Of a stretch of DNA of 64,000 nt, positions 46,784 to 55,301 are shown piece by piece; position 1 is the first letter of the stretch; each line of letters starts with the position of its first letter. Source of the stretch: Sporosarcina sp. FSL K6-1522 (GTDB lineage: Bacteria > Bacillota > Bacilli > Bacillales_A > Planococcaceae); assembly GCF_038622445.1 (NCBI RefSeq), contig NZ_CP152019.1, positions 1,772,501 through 1,836,500 of the forward strand, in the 5' to 3' direction. Below the pieces are notes generated by a model. The model saw nothing but the letters and a program-made list of their open reading frames with translations, made no database searches and was not told the origin of the DNA. The position numbers and the translations under genes are program-made.

Positions 46784-47998
46784 GTGAAAAGACCGACAAT
46801 TTTAGTATTAGGTGCAGGTTATGGCGGCTTGTCAACAGTTGTGAACTTGCAAAAATCACTTGGAACAGACGAAGCAGACGTCGTTCTTATTAACAAAAAT
46901 GAGTATCACTATGAGTCCACATGGCTTCACGAAGCTGCGGCAGGGACATTGTCTCCTGAACAGGTTCGTTATGATATTAAGAGTGTTATAAATGAGCAAA
47001 AAGTAAAATTCATCCAAGCCGAAGTTCAAGCAATTGACGTGAATGAGAAAGTTGTTACAACAAATGTAGGTACGCATACATATGATTACCTCGTTGTTTC
47101 TCTTGGCTTTGAAGGTGAAACATTTGGAATTCCAGGACTTGACAAATATGCGCTTGCAATGGCAAACGTGAAAGCAGCTCGTCAAATCCGTGAACATATT
47201 GAATACCAATTTGCAACATGGTCTCTTGAAGAAGAGAAAGATGATAGCCGTCTAACAATCGTTGTTGGAGGCGCAGGTTTCTCGGGAATTGAGCTACTTG
47301 GTGAGCTTGGTAACCGTGTACCAGAACTTTGCAAAGAGTTTGACGTACCAGCTGAAAAAGTGCGCGTACTTTGTGTAGAGGCAGCTCCAATGGTACTTCC
47401 AGGGTTCGATCCGGATCTTGTGAAATATGCGGTATCTAGACTAGAAGCAAAAGGTATCGAATTCTCAATCGGTACACCAGTTGTCGAGGCAACTGAAGAA
47501 GGTGTTAACATTAAAAAAGGCGACGATGAATTTGAATTCATCAAAGCTGGTACGGTTGTATGGGCTGCGGGTGTTCGCGGTAACCGTTTGATCGAGTCAT
47601 CGGGTATCGAAAACATGCGTGCGCGTGTTAAAGTCGACAAAGATCTTCGTGCGCCAGGCTTCTCTGACGTGTTCGTTGTTGGAGACTGTGCATTAATGAT
47701 CAATGAAGAAGTGAATCGTCCATTCCCACCAACAGCACAAATCGCAATGCAACAAGGTGAGATGTGTGCAAAAAACATCATCGCTCTTTTACAAGGACGC
47801 GCAACTGCAACGTTTGTGCCTGACTTAAAAGGTAGCGTATGTTCACTTGGTGAAGACGATGCAATCGGTTTAGTATTCGGTAAAAAATTGACAGGTTCAA
47901 AAGCTTCATTCATGAAGAAAATGGTTGATAACCGTTCATTGTTCATGATTGGTGGACTTGGTCTAACAATTAAAAAAGGTAAATTCAACTTCCTTTGA
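46784..47998 (+). CDS. yumB: type II NADH:quinone dehydrogenase (YumB-like)
   Basis: A 404-residue membrane-associated flavoprotein that oxidises NADH without pumping ions. FAD site [11 protein letters not shown] site [17 protein letters not shown] (about 160-176), second FAD site VFVVGDCAL (about 297) and quinone-side motif [10 protein letters not shown] are present. I chose GTG 46784 as start by comparison with relatives beginning [14 protein letters not shown]; an in-frame GTG at 46769 overlaps the aaaggtgg ribosome site. A ~110-nt leader with stem-loops precedes it. It and yutJ are two related flavoproteins in one window. A repeat begins 3 bp after the stop. Confidence 0.92.
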   Translation: MKRPTILVLGAGYGGLSTVVNLQKSLGTDEADVVLINKNEYHYESTWLHEAAAGTLSPEQVRYDIKSVINEQKVKFIQAEVQAIDVNEKVVTTNVGTHTYDYLVVSLGFEGETFGIPGLDKYALAMANVKAARQIREHIEYQFATWSLEEEKDDSRLTIVVGGAGFSGIELLGELGNRVPELCKEFDVPAEKVRVLCVEAAPMVLPGFDPDLVKYAVSRLEAKGIEFSIGTPVVEATEEGVNIKKGDDEFEFIKAGTVVWAAGVRGNRLIESSGIENMRARVKVDKDLRAPGFSDVFVVGDCALMINEEVNRPFPPTAQIAMQQGEMCAKNIIALLQGRATATFVPDLKGSVCSLGEDDAIGLVFGKKLTGSKASFMKKMVDNRSLFMIGGLGLTIKKGKFNFL

Positions 47999-48000
47999 TT

Positions 48001-48234
48001 TTATCTTCATTCAGCAAATCTTTTTGTACTGTAAGCGAAGCGTCAGCTACAGAAAACTCCCACCTCGACAGGTGATGAGATAAAAACCTCCGACGGATGT
48101 CACAGATTTTTTTGGGGGAGCTTTGGAAGGCAACCTAAGTTCGTCGCGTCCTGCGGCAACGGTTGCATGACCTACTTCCTGTAGGCCCCGAGCTCGAAAA
48201 AAATCTGGACGCAATTACGCCGAGGCGTAATTGA
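48001..48234 (+). repeat. dispersed multi-hairpin repeat, copy 3 (shortened, mosaic)
   Basis: The first ~75 bp (ttatcttcattcagcaaatc and onwards) and the last ~50 bp (ending in the aattacgcc/ggcgtaatt palindrome) match copies 1 and 2, but the middle ~170 bp is replaced. The replacement includes ttgcatgacctacttcctgt followed by aggccc, also found inside the other repeat family at 38381-38413. The rest of the gap to 48317 holds only a terminator and the next ribosome site. Confidence 0.88.
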
Positions 48235-48264
48235 TGCTGAGCGTAATGGAATAACATACTTTCC

Positions 48265-48300
48265 AAGCACCTGCCTGTCTTTGACGGTAGGTGCTTTTTT
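48265..48300 (+). terminator. intrinsic terminator downstream of ndh and the repeat
   Basis: Arms aagcacctgcc (48265-48275) and ggtaggtgctt (48286-48295 region), one mismatch-type pair, are followed by a T run. Confidence 0.85.
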
Positions 48301-48317
48301 AGAAAGGTTGTGGGGCA

Positions 48318-48815
48318 ATGTCACGGAATAAACGCGGAAATGTATGGCTTGGTGCGGCAGGTCTTGTCGTCAATAGCGAGGGGCAATGGCTTGTTGTGCG
48401 AAAAACCTATGGTGGCTTGAAGGGCAAGTGGTCCATTCCGGCAGGCTTTGTTGATGGGAATGAGACCGCAGACGGTGCTGCCATTCGTGAAGTGCAAGAA
48501 GAGGCAGGCATTGCATCACGTTTGGAAGGGATGATTGGCTTTCGGACTGGGGTATTGAAGGGGGAAATCAGTGATAATATGGCGGTTTTTTTGCTAGCAC
48601 CTACGAGTGAGGGACAGTTACTAGTGCCTCAATTGAAAGAAATATCTGAGGTTGCGTGGAAAAGTCCAGTTGAATTGAAAGCAGATCCAGACACTTCTAT
48701 GATGATCCTGGAGATGGTGGAAAAAGTAATTGCATCGGGTTTGGATGAAATTGCGAATGTGAATCCTGGCGATCAATTTGGCTATACAGCTTATAAACTA
48801 TTTTTTAAAAAATAA
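48318..48815 (+). CDS. Nudix hydrolase
   Basis: A 165-residue pyrophosphohydrolase. The Nudix box spans residues 43-65 and fits GX5EX7REUXEEXGU, with Glu49, Arg57, Glu58, Glu61 and Glu62 as the Mg2+-binding core. It hydrolyses a nucleoside diphosphate linked to another moiety; substrate candidates include oxidised nucleotides, NADH or sugar nucleotides. Position after ndh might suggest NAD(H) turnover, but that is only inference. The start at 48318 has a weak gaaagg-type site. Confidence 0.9.
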   Translation: MSRNKRGNVWLGAAGLVVNSEGQWLVVRKTYGGLKGKWSIPAGFVDGNETADGAAIREVQEEAGIASRLEGMIGFRTGVLKGEISDNMAVFLLAPTSEGQLLVPQLKEISEVAWKSPVELKADPDTSMMILEMVEKVIASGLDEIANVNPGDQFGYTAYKLFFKK

Positions 48816-48834
48816 TATTTGCTGGCGACCTTTC

Positions 48835-48930
48835 TATATAAATCGAAATTATGATTCTCACTAATCTCTGGCGGGAGGCATCCGCAAGCGCCGAGCGTTA
48901 TTAGGAAGGTACTTTTGTTCAACATATATA
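48835..48930. repeat. MITE-like repeat, second copy
   Basis: It begins tatataaatcgaaattatga and ends cttttgttcaacatatata. The core ggcgggaggcatccgcaagc then gccgagcg is the same as in the copy at 42867-43035, but the ~75-bp insert of that copy is absent. It starts 19 bp after the Nudix stop. Confidence 0.82.
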
Positions 48931-49027
48931 CTTCGATAAATTCGACAAATTGACGAACCAGTGGCGTTCTATTGAAAGCGTCTAGCTGTTCCTGTAAAAT
49001 AATGAGTGGAAAACGGAGGTAGTTTCA

Positions 49028-49351
49028 TTGACCATTTCATTGACGCATGTCGTCTTATCCGTACTGATTTTCATCGTAATGTTTTTCGGTATTGGATTTC
49101 TCTTAAATATGCTTCTTCGAATGACATGGCTAATGGCAATCATTTACCCGATTGTCGTCATCTTCATTATTGACGAAGTGAAAATGTATGAATATATTAC
49201 GAAACCGAAGTATGCTTTTTCCCTTTTGGGTGAAAAGATCATGGCACTCCATACCGTGGATATCGTCATTTTAGCGAGCGGTCTCCTAGGCGCAATTATT
49301 TCTGGATTTGTTATTAAGCTATTGAGGAAGCAAGGCTATCAGATGTTTTAA
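49028..49351 (+). CDS. yuiB: YuiB-like membrane protein
   Basis: A 107-residue protein with three predicted helices (about 8-30, 33-50, 76-97) and the conserved MYEYITKPKYAF segment in the loop. The TTG start at 49028 follows cggagg. It matches the small YuiB family by length and by the neighbourhood (yuiB, yuiD, pepA). The function is unknown. Confidence 0.82.
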   Translation: MTISLTHVVLSVLIFIVMFFGIGFLLNMLLRMTWLMAIIYPIVVIFIIDEVKMYEYITKPKYAFSLLGEKIMALHTVDIVILASGLLGAIISGFVIKLLRKQGYQMF

Positions 49352-49370
49352 CAGACGCCGGAGCCTAGAC

Positions 49371-49413
49371 AAAAAAGTGTGTACAAGCGAAATAGCTTGT
49401 GCACACTTTTTTT
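49371..49413. terminator. bidirectional terminator between yuiB and yuiD
   Basis: Arms aagtgtgtacaagc and gcttgtgcacactt with one mismatch are flanked by A6 on the left and T8 on the right, so it works in both directions. Confidence 0.9.
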
Positions 49414-49895
49414 TAGATAATAAACGTATAAATGATGACGGAGATGAGGATACCGGTTACAGCTCCGGCAAATACTTCACTTGGCTTATGACCTAGTAAG
49501 GTTTTTAACTCTTTGATTTTTTGTTGCCCGTCTTTTTGTTGCCAACCTTTCGCTTCTTGCACAAAGGTTTGAAAATCATTACGCATTTGATTGATAATAA
49601 GTGCTTGTTGCCCGGCTTGGTAGCGGATGCCTGTCGCGTCAAACATCACGATGACTGCGAAGATGGCTGACACTGCGAAGAGTGGTGAGTCGAGTCCAGC
49701 CTCGTAGGCAATTGCCGTTGTCAAAGAGGTGACTGCGGCGGAGTGGGAACTCGGCATGCCACCAGTCGATGTCATGAGCTTCCAATCGAGTTTACCATTG
49801 AGAAAAAAATGGATGGGAATTTTCACGATTTGTGCAAAGACAATTCCAAATAACGCCGCAAGAAGCGGGATGTTTTGGAGTATAGCCACTGTCAT
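49413..49895 (-). CDS. yuiD: divergent PAP2 family protein (YuiD-like)
   Basis: A 160-residue membrane protein with about four helices. GGMPSSHSAAVTSLTTAIAY carries the PAP2 active-site SxxH-like core, and KLDWKLMTSTGG and HKPSEVFAGAVTG are conserved in the divergent PAP2/VanZ-like family. It may act on a lipid phosphate or pyrophosphate at the membrane; the substrate is unknown. The ATG at 49895 follows aaaggag. It is divergent from pepA. Confidence 0.87.
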   Translation of the reverse strand: MTVAILQNIPLLAALFGIVFAQIVKIPIHFFLNGKLDWKLMTSTGGMPSSHSAAVTSLTTAIAYEAGLDSPLFAVSAIFAVIVMFDATGIRYQAGQQALIINQMRNDFQTFVQEAKGWQQKDGQQKIKELKTLLGHKPSEVFAGAVTGILISVIIYTFII

Positions 49896-50047
49896 CCACT
49901 CCTTTTCAAAAATTCAGAAATGATACCGTTAGTATACCACAAGGAGCCATTTTGAAAACAAGGTAGTTCGGTTTCCGAACGAATTCGTACAAACGGCTGA
50001 AAATTTAGTATATACTATGGAGTGAATGAAAAACGGGAGGTCTTCGA

Positions 50048-51559
50048 ATGAAAACAACAATTATTGAACGAGATTTTGGGAAAGTAGAAGCGGATGTCTT
50101 AGTAATTGGTGTGCCAACACATCCAGAAAATACGGTAGGATGGGATGAGTTCGTCAACGTATTTAGTGCCCGTTTACCTGAGTGGCTAAAATCCGGAGAT
50201 ATTTCAACAGATTTCAAAAAGATTGTTAAAATGCCTGCGATTGAAGCAAGTGGTTATAAGCGTGTGTTATTCGTTGGACTTGGCACACAGAAGAAGCTGA
50301 ACGAGGATCTTTTGCGTCAAGCATTTGCCGCAGTAGGGAAAGAACTTGCAGCTGGAAAAGCGGCTTCGGCGGCTGTATGGACAGCTCCTTTTACTAACGA
50401 CAACCTATCCTGTGAAGATGTCGTGTTCGCGGCAACAGAAGGCATTGGACTCGGCATGTACAAGTTCGAAGGCTATCGTACGGATTCTAATGAACGAGAC
50501 GTAACGCTTGGCACGCTCACATTTCTGTCATCAGCAGATGAAGATGAGTTGAGGGCTGCTTTTGAAGTAGGAAAAGTCTATGCACATGCAGTGAATGAAG
50601 CGCGTAATTTGGTCAATATGCCACCGAATCTATTAACAGCGACGAAAATGGCGGATTATGCACGTGAGCTTGCGGGAAAATACGATTTTGATATTGAAGT
50701 ACTTGGAAAAAAAGAAATGGAAGAGCTCGGTATGGGTGCAATTCTAGCGGTTAATAAAGGATCTGTAGAGGAACCAAAGCTCATCGTCTTAAAATATGCA
50801 GCGACAGAGCAATGGGAAGATGTCATCGGCCTAGTAGGTAAAGGTGTGACGTATGATACAGGCGGCTATTCATTAAAACCGAAAGATGGTATGGTCGGCA
50901 TGAAAGGTGATATGGGTGGTGCAGCTGCTGTGCTTGGAGCTATGAGCATCATTGGAGAGTTGCGTCCAGCGAAAAATGTCATTGCGGTTATTGGGGCAAC
51001 AGATAACATGGTTTCTGGCGAGGCTTTCAAGCCAGATGATGTCATTACGTCCTTGAGCGGTAAGACGATTGAAGTGTTGAATACGGATGCGGAAGGGCGG
51101 CTTGTACTAGCGGATGCTGTCACATATGCCAAACAATCCGGTGCTGACTATCTTATCGATGTTGCCACACTAACAGGTGGAGTCATCATTGCGCTTGGCA
51201 ATGATAAAACTGGTGCGCTGACAAATGACGAAGCATTCTTCGAAGAATTTATGCAAGCGTCTTTGGAAACTGGTGAATTTGTTTGGCGGCTACCATTGAC
51301 GGAAAATGATAAGAAGCGAATTCGTAAAAGTGATGTCGCGGACCTCAATAATTCGCCAGGGCGTGATGGTCATATGATCTTTGGTGGTGGCTTTGTTGGG
51401 GAGTTTGCAGGCGATACACCTTGGATTCATCTTGACATCGCAGGGACGTCAGACGCGGCTGCTGCGCATGATCTAGGTCCAAAAGGAGCAACTGGTGTGA
51501 TGACACGGACATTGGCGACAGTCGTTGAACGATTGGCAGATGCGAATATAGAGGACTGA
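50048..51559 (+). CDS. pepA: leucyl aminopeptidase (M17)
   Basis: A 503-residue cytoplasmic metallopeptidase of family M17. The signature NTDAEGRL is at residues 345-352. Metal ligands are visible in VGKGVTYDTGGYSLKP and MKGDMGGAA. The N-terminal ~160 residues form the non-catalytic macro-like domain. It removes N-terminal residues from peptides during protein turnover. A putative promoter with TATACT lies near 50013. It corresponds to yuiE in B. subtilis. Confidence 0.95.
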   Translation: MKTTIIERDFGKVEADVLVIGVPTHPENTVGWDEFVNVFSARLPEWLKSGDISTDFKKIVKMPAIEASGYKRVLFVGLGTQKKLNEDLLRQAFAAVGKELAAGKAASAAVWTAPFTNDNLSCEDVVFAATEGIGLGMYKFEGYRTDSNERDVTLGTLTFLSSADEDELRAAFEVGKVYAHAVNEARNLVNMPPNLLTATKMADYARELAGKYDFDIEVLGKKEMEELGMGAILAVNKGSVEEPKLIVLKYAATEQWEDVIGLVGKGVTYDTGGYSLKPKDGMVGMKGDMGGAAAVLGAMSIIGELRPAKNVIAVIGATDNMVSGEAFKPDDVITSLSGKTIEVLNTDAEGRLVLADAVTYAKQSGADYLIDVATLTGGVIIALGNDKTGALTNDEAFFEEFMQASLETGEFVWRLPLTENDKKRIRKSDVADLNNSPGRDGHMIFGGGFVGEFAGDTPWIHLDIAGTSDAAAAHDLGPKGATGVMTRTLATVVERLADANIED

Positions 51560-51622
51560 TAGGCAGTTGTCTCTTTCCCGCTATCCTTAGATGAATAGGA
51601 TAGGTAGGAAAGGGGGAGAAAA

Positions 51623-51886
51623 ATGCCTAGAGGTCATGGTGGTGGCCGCGGTGGATTTGGTCGCGGTTTTGACGGTGGTCGTGGTTTTGGCCGCGGATTT
51701 GGGTTTGATGGATTTGGGGGACCATTTCTTGGAGGGCTTGCTGGTGGTCTTTTAGGATCGGCGATATTCCCAGGGTACGGAGGTGGATTTGGAGGCGGAT
51801 ATGGATATGGAGGATATCCACCCTATCCATATTATCCACCATACCCATATTATCCTTATCCCTACGGGTATTACGGACCATACTGA
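51623..51886 (+). CDS. Gly/Tyr/Pro-rich small protein
   Basis: An 87-residue low-complexity protein. Residues 5-32 are RG/FGRGF-type repeats, 35-48 a short hydrophobic Gly-rich stretch (FLGGLAGGLLGSAI), and 51-87 a Gly-Tyr then Tyr-Pro-rich tail (GGYGYGG, then YPPYPYYPYPYG). The ATG is preceded by a very strong aaaggggg site and the gene ends in a clear terminator, which supports expression. The composition resembles spore-coat or cell-surface proteins, but this is inference. The minus-strand frame is a shadow of the repeats. Confidence 0.72.
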   Translation: MPRGHGGGRGGFGRGFDGGRGFGRGFGFDGFGGPFLGGLAGGLLGSAIFPGYGGGFGGGYGYGGYPPYPYYPPYPYYPYPYGYYGPY

Positions 51887-51893
51887 ATTTGAA

Positions 51894-51937
51894 AAACGCC
51901 TGGCAACCAGATGATATGGTTGCTAGGCGTTTTTTTA
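51894..51937 (+). terminator. intrinsic terminator of the Gly/Tyr-rich gene
   Basis: Arms aacgcctggcaacca and tggttgctaggcgtt with one mismatch are followed by seven T. It also lies at the 3' end of the convergent mrp operon. Confidence 0.92.
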
Positions 51938-52315
51938 TTCTTCGCGTCTAGGTGACGACTGGTTTTGTTTTGTTCGTTTTACGACTTTAGCGAGATCATC
52001 ACCGACCGTCAATTCTGTCGGTTTAACACCGGACATATAAGCAGCCCGGCTCATCAAATGACCTCCGATTGGCGAGGTGATGAACAGGAAGGCGATAGCT
52101 AAAATGAGCTGAATACTAAAATGTCCTTCCTTCAACCAAAAGTGAAAAAAGACTCCTAACAAAATACTGAGTACCCCTAATGTTGCACTTTTAGAAGCAG
52201 CATGTGCTCGTGTATAAACATCGGGTAAACGTAAGATACCGATGACGGTAACGATGGTGAAAATGATACCGACAACGATTGTCGAGACAATGAGAATATT
52301 AGCGATTACGGTCAC
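51935..52315 (-). CDS. mrpG: Na+/H+ antiporter subunit MrpG
   Basis: A 126-residue membrane subunit with three helices (GILRLPDVYTRAHAASKSATLG is the conserved core, about 25-46) and a polar C-terminal tail. The longer frame from 52384 overlaps mrpF too far; GTG 52315, 12 nt after aaggag, fits the family length. It is the last gene of the seven-gene operon and is required for Mrp complex assembly. Confidence 0.92.
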   Translation of the reverse strand: MTVIANILIVSTIVVGIIFTIVTVIGILRLPDVYTRAHAASKSATLGVLSILLGVFFHFWLKEGHFSIQLILAIAFLFITSPIGGHLMSRAAYMSGVKPTELTVGDDLAKVVKRTKQNQSSPRREE

Positions 52316-52580
52316 GTTCGATAATCTCTCCTTTCTCAATAAATTTAGAGAAGGCCACTGTTCCGATGAAGGACATAATCGCAATCAGTAAAATGACTTC
52401 GATGAAAAATCCAGTGCCAAATAATATTGATAACAAGGCGATTGCTGAAATCAGCATGACGCCAATCGCATCCAGTGCCACCAGTCTATCCGGTGTAGAA
52501 GGGCCCTTAAATACCCGATAGAGTAGCCCTGCAATCGAGAGTACGATAAGAATGAGACACATCCAAATGAATGTCATCAT
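52299..52580 (-). CDS. mrpF: Na+/H+ antiporter subunit MrpF
   Basis: A 93-residue protein with three helices and the conserved GPSTPDRLVALDAIGV segment. The start overlaps the mrpE stop by 4 bp (ATGA) and the end overlaps mrpG, so the three are translationally coupled. In B. subtilis MrpF also mediates bile-salt (cholate) efflux. It is part of the hetero-oligomeric antiporter. Confidence 0.94.
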   Translation of the reverse strand: MMTFIWMCLILIVLSIAGLLYRVFKGPSTPDRLVALDAIGVMLISAIALLSILFGTGFFIEVILLIAIMSFIGTVAFSKFIEKGEIIERDRNR

Positions 52581-53056
52581 GGTCGGCTCACTTCCTTAAT
52601 CGCTTTTTCAAAAGAGTTTTTAATAGAATCAATGGCATCATCCACATCATCGACATCGATAGCATGGATATAGAGCGTGCGTTGATCGTCAGAGACATTC
52701 AACACAATCGTTCCTGGTGTTAATGTGATGAGACTGGAGAGCAATGTAATTTCCCAGTCGTGTTCGAGATCAGTTGGTAATGCAAAAATCATTGGTTGAA
52801 TATCCATCTTTGGTCGTAAGACAACACGAAGCACATCGATATTTGACAGCGTAAGTTCTTTAAAAAATAACAATGTCAGTTTAAACGTTGCCCATAACCG
52901 TGAAATGTAAAGTCTTTCCTTGAAAAAGCGCCTCATCATAATGATTAAAATCAGCCCGATTAAATAGCCGACGATAAAGGTAGAGGCGGACATCGAAGAG
53001 CTCATAAACATCCACACAAGGGCGATGAAAAAGTTTAATAATAGTTGAAAAGCCAT
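52577..53056 (-). CDS. mrpE: Na+/H+ antiporter subunit MrpE
   Basis: A 159-residue subunit. Two hydrophobic segments lie in the first ~45 residues, followed by a cytoplasmic domain containing ITLTPGTIVLNVSDD, the conserved MrpE signature, and ending in acidic VDDVDDAIDS. It starts 8 bp after the mrpD stop with a ggagtagg-type site. Confidence 0.94.
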   Translation of the reverse strand: MAFQLLLNFFIALVWMFMSSSMSASTFIVGYLIGLILIIMMRRFFKERLYISRLWATFKLTLLFFKELTLSNIDVLRVVLRPKMDIQPMIFALPTDLEHDWEITLLSSLITLTPGTIVLNVSDDQRTLYIHAIDVDDVDDAIDSIKNSFEKAIKEVSRP

Positions 53057-53063
53057 CGTTCAC

Positions 53064-54545
53064 CTACTCCTTTAACACCGCATCAATATAGATGGATGGT
53101 TGTAGTAATACGTTTGAAGCATCTGTCATGTATGGAACGAGCCATTCGCTACCGACACCATATAATACAGAGAGGATGACCAATATCACGGCTGGCAGCA
53201 TCCTATTGCGATAAGGACGACGCTCGGTTTTTGGTAAGTCGACAGGTTCGCCCCAAAATGCATAGATGAAAATGCGAATAACCGATAACAGCACGACAAG
53301 GCTTGAGGCGAGAATGATGATACTACCCCAGATGTTGCCAGATTCAAAGGCCCCCTCTACAATTAGCAGCTTCCCAACAAAACCGCTTAGCGGCGGAATT
53401 CCCGCAAGCCCAAACGCTGCAATCAGGTAAATCCAGCCAAGTGGCGCATGGGTCTTCATTAAGCCGCCCATTTTCCGCAAATTGGACGTGCCTGTGATGT
53501 AGATGATGATACCGATGAGTAGGAACAATGCCCCTTTAATCAACATATCGTGAATCAAATAGAAAATCGCACCTGTTAAACCTGCATCATTCATCTGTGC
53601 TGCACCAAACAAAATAACGCCGACAGCAATCACGATATTGTAAATGATAATTTGTTTTAAATCAAAATAAGCAAGTGCCCCAACGCAGCCTGCAATAATC
53701 GTTAACAGCGCTACAACAGAAAGAATTTCATGTGTAAAGCCGACGTCATGAATAAAGAACAACGTGTACGTCCTCATAATGGCGTAGACACCGACTTTCG
53801 TCAGCAATGCACCGAATAGTGCAAGGACAGGTATCGGCGGTGCTGCGTACGATCCAGGCAACCAGAAGTACAGTGGGAAAATAGAACCTTTCACCCCAAA
53901 GACCAACAGCATCAGGATAGCAATAACCGTAATGATACCCGGTTGTCCAATCTGAGCGATTTTGACGGAAATATCAGCCATATTCAATGTTCCGATGACG
54001 GAGTAGAGATAGGCCACCGTAATGACGAACAACGCGGATGAAATGACGTTGACTAACACATATTTAATCGATTCGCGAAGCTGTTTTTTCTCGCCACCTA
54101 GTACGATTAACACGTACGAAGCGATAAGAAGCACTTCGAAGAAGACGAACATGTTGAAAATGTCACCCGTTGTAAAGGCCCCATTGACGCCCGTCACCAT
54201 AAAGAGGATAGCCGGGTAATAAAAGAACCGTTCACGTTCTTTGCCGATGGCTGTAAAGCTGTAAATGACAACAAGCAACGTTAGGACAATCGTTGTTGTC
54301 ACGAGTAATGCTGAGAACATATCTGACACCATTGAAATCCCGAAAGGTGCAGACCAGCCGCCCAATGTAATCGCTTGAATACCATCTGCTTTTACTTTAG
54401 CGACGAGGAACAGCGCAGCAACTAAGCTGGCCAGCAAGCCGATAAAAGTGAGTGAACGTTGTACGCGAATATTCTCTTTGAAGAATAGCAGAATAATCGC
54501 GAAGAAGAATGGTAAAATGATTGGAAATAAAAGTAGATTAATCAT
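53064..54545 (-). CDS. mrpD: Na+/H+ antiporter subunit MrpD
   Basis: A 493-residue polytopic subunit related to complex I NuoM/NuoN with about 14 helices. Conserved residues include the Glu and Lys of the half-channels in FFEVLLIASYVLIV (about 130-143) and GVKGSIFPLYFWLPGSY. I chose the ATG at 54545, inside the mrpC end, spaced well from gagggg; an in-frame ATG three codons earlier is too close to it. It is one of the two proton-translocating subunits. Confidence 0.94.
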   Translation of the reverse strand: MINLLLFPIILPFFFAIILLFFKENIRVQRSLTFIGLLASLVAALFLVAKVKADGIQAITLGGWSAPFGISMVSDMFSALLVTTTIVLTLLVVIYSFTAIGKERERFFYYPAILFMVTGVNGAFTTGDIFNMFVFFEVLLIASYVLIVLGGEKKQLRESIKYVLVNVISSALFVITVAYLYSVIGTLNMADISVKIAQIGQPGIITVIAILMLLVFGVKGSIFPLYFWLPGSYAAPPIPVLALFGALLTKVGVYAIMRTYTLFFIHDVGFTHEILSVVALLTIIAGCVGALAYFDLKQIIIYNIVIAVGVILFGAAQMNDAGLTGAIFYLIHDMLIKGALFLLIGIIIYITGTSNLRKMGGLMKTHAPLGWIYLIAAFGLAGIPPLSGFVGKLLIVEGAFESGNIWGSIIILASSLVVLLSVIRIFIYAFWGEPVDLPKTERRPYRNRMLPAVILVILSVLYGVGSEWLVPYMTDASNVLLQPSIYIDAVLKE

Positions 54546-54879
54546 GCTCGTCATTTCCCCTCATAAGATTCATATTATCTGTTTGATGGACTGCGTAAGC
54601 CCGATACGCAAGCACAAGGATAAAGGCCGTCACACCAAAGCTAATGACAATCGCTGTTAAAATCAGCGCTTGTGGCAATGGGTCTGCAAAATCTGTGACG
54701 CCATCTGTTAACACGGGTGGCGCACTACCGCCTAGTCCACCCATCGTTAAGATCAATAAGTGTGCCCCGTGACTAAGCAAGCCCGTTCCTACGATGATTT
54801 TGAGCAAGCTTCTCGAAAGGATTAAGTAAGTAGCCGCCGCAAATAGGATTCCGATGACTATAATCATGATGAATTCCAT
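54538..54879 (-). CDS. mrpC: Na+/H+ antiporter subunit MrpC
   Basis: A 113-residue subunit with three helices, related to NuoK of complex I. The conserved GLLSHGAHLLIL and DPLPQALILTAIVISFG segments are present. Its start overlaps the mrpB stop by 1 bp and its end overlaps mrpD. Confidence 0.94.
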   Translation of the reverse strand: MEFIMIIVIGILFAAATYLILSRSLLKIIVGTGLLSHGAHLLILTMGGLGGSAPPVLTDGVTDFADPLPQALILTAIVISFGVTAFILVLAYRAYAVHQTDNMNLMRGNDEHD

Positions 54880-55301
54880 TAGGCATCTCCTCCTATCGTT
54901 TGAATCATTGTAATGGCTGCACCTACAACCACAAGATAGACACCTGCATCGAAAATCATCGCCGTATGAAGAGACGTCGTGCCAAATAACGGCAATGTGA
55001 AATCATCGAAAGCATGTGTGAAGAATGGTACGTTGAAAAAGATGGAGCCGGCTGCTGTTCCGAGAGCTAGCAGTAGACCAATCCCCGTGACAATCGTAAA
55101 GTTAAAGGGCAGGGCTTTTTGAACCGTTTTTAGGTCGAAGGCGAGCAACAGTAAGACAATTGCGCCCGTCGTCAGTAATCCACCGACAAAGCCGCCACCT
55201 GGTGTATAGTGTCCTGCAAAGAAAATATGGATGGAAAAAAGAAAGATGATGAAAAATACGACTTTCGTAGCCGTTTGTAAAATCACATCATTTGTTTTCA
55301 T
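54879..55301 (-). CDS. mrpB: Na+/H+ antiporter subunit MrpB
   Basis: A 140-residue subunit with four helices and the conserved HYTPGGGFVGGLLTTGAIVL segment plus DAGVYLVVVGAAI. It overlaps the mrpA end by 14 bp. It is homologous to the C-terminal MrpB-like domain of MrpA. Confidence 0.95.
   Translation of the reverse strand: MKTNDVILQTATKVVFFIIFLFSIHIFFAGHYTPGGGFVGGLLTTGAIVLLLLAFDLKTVQKALPFNFTIVTGIGLLLALGTAAGSIFFNVPFFTHAFDDFTLPLFGTTSLHTAMIFDAGVYLVVVGAAITMIQTIGGDA

Noticed and set aside
47182-47988. 268-codon minus-strand frame opposite the NDH-2 gene
   Set aside because: Long antisense shadow; low-complexity Ser/Pro-rich translation typical of the reverse strand of a coding gene.
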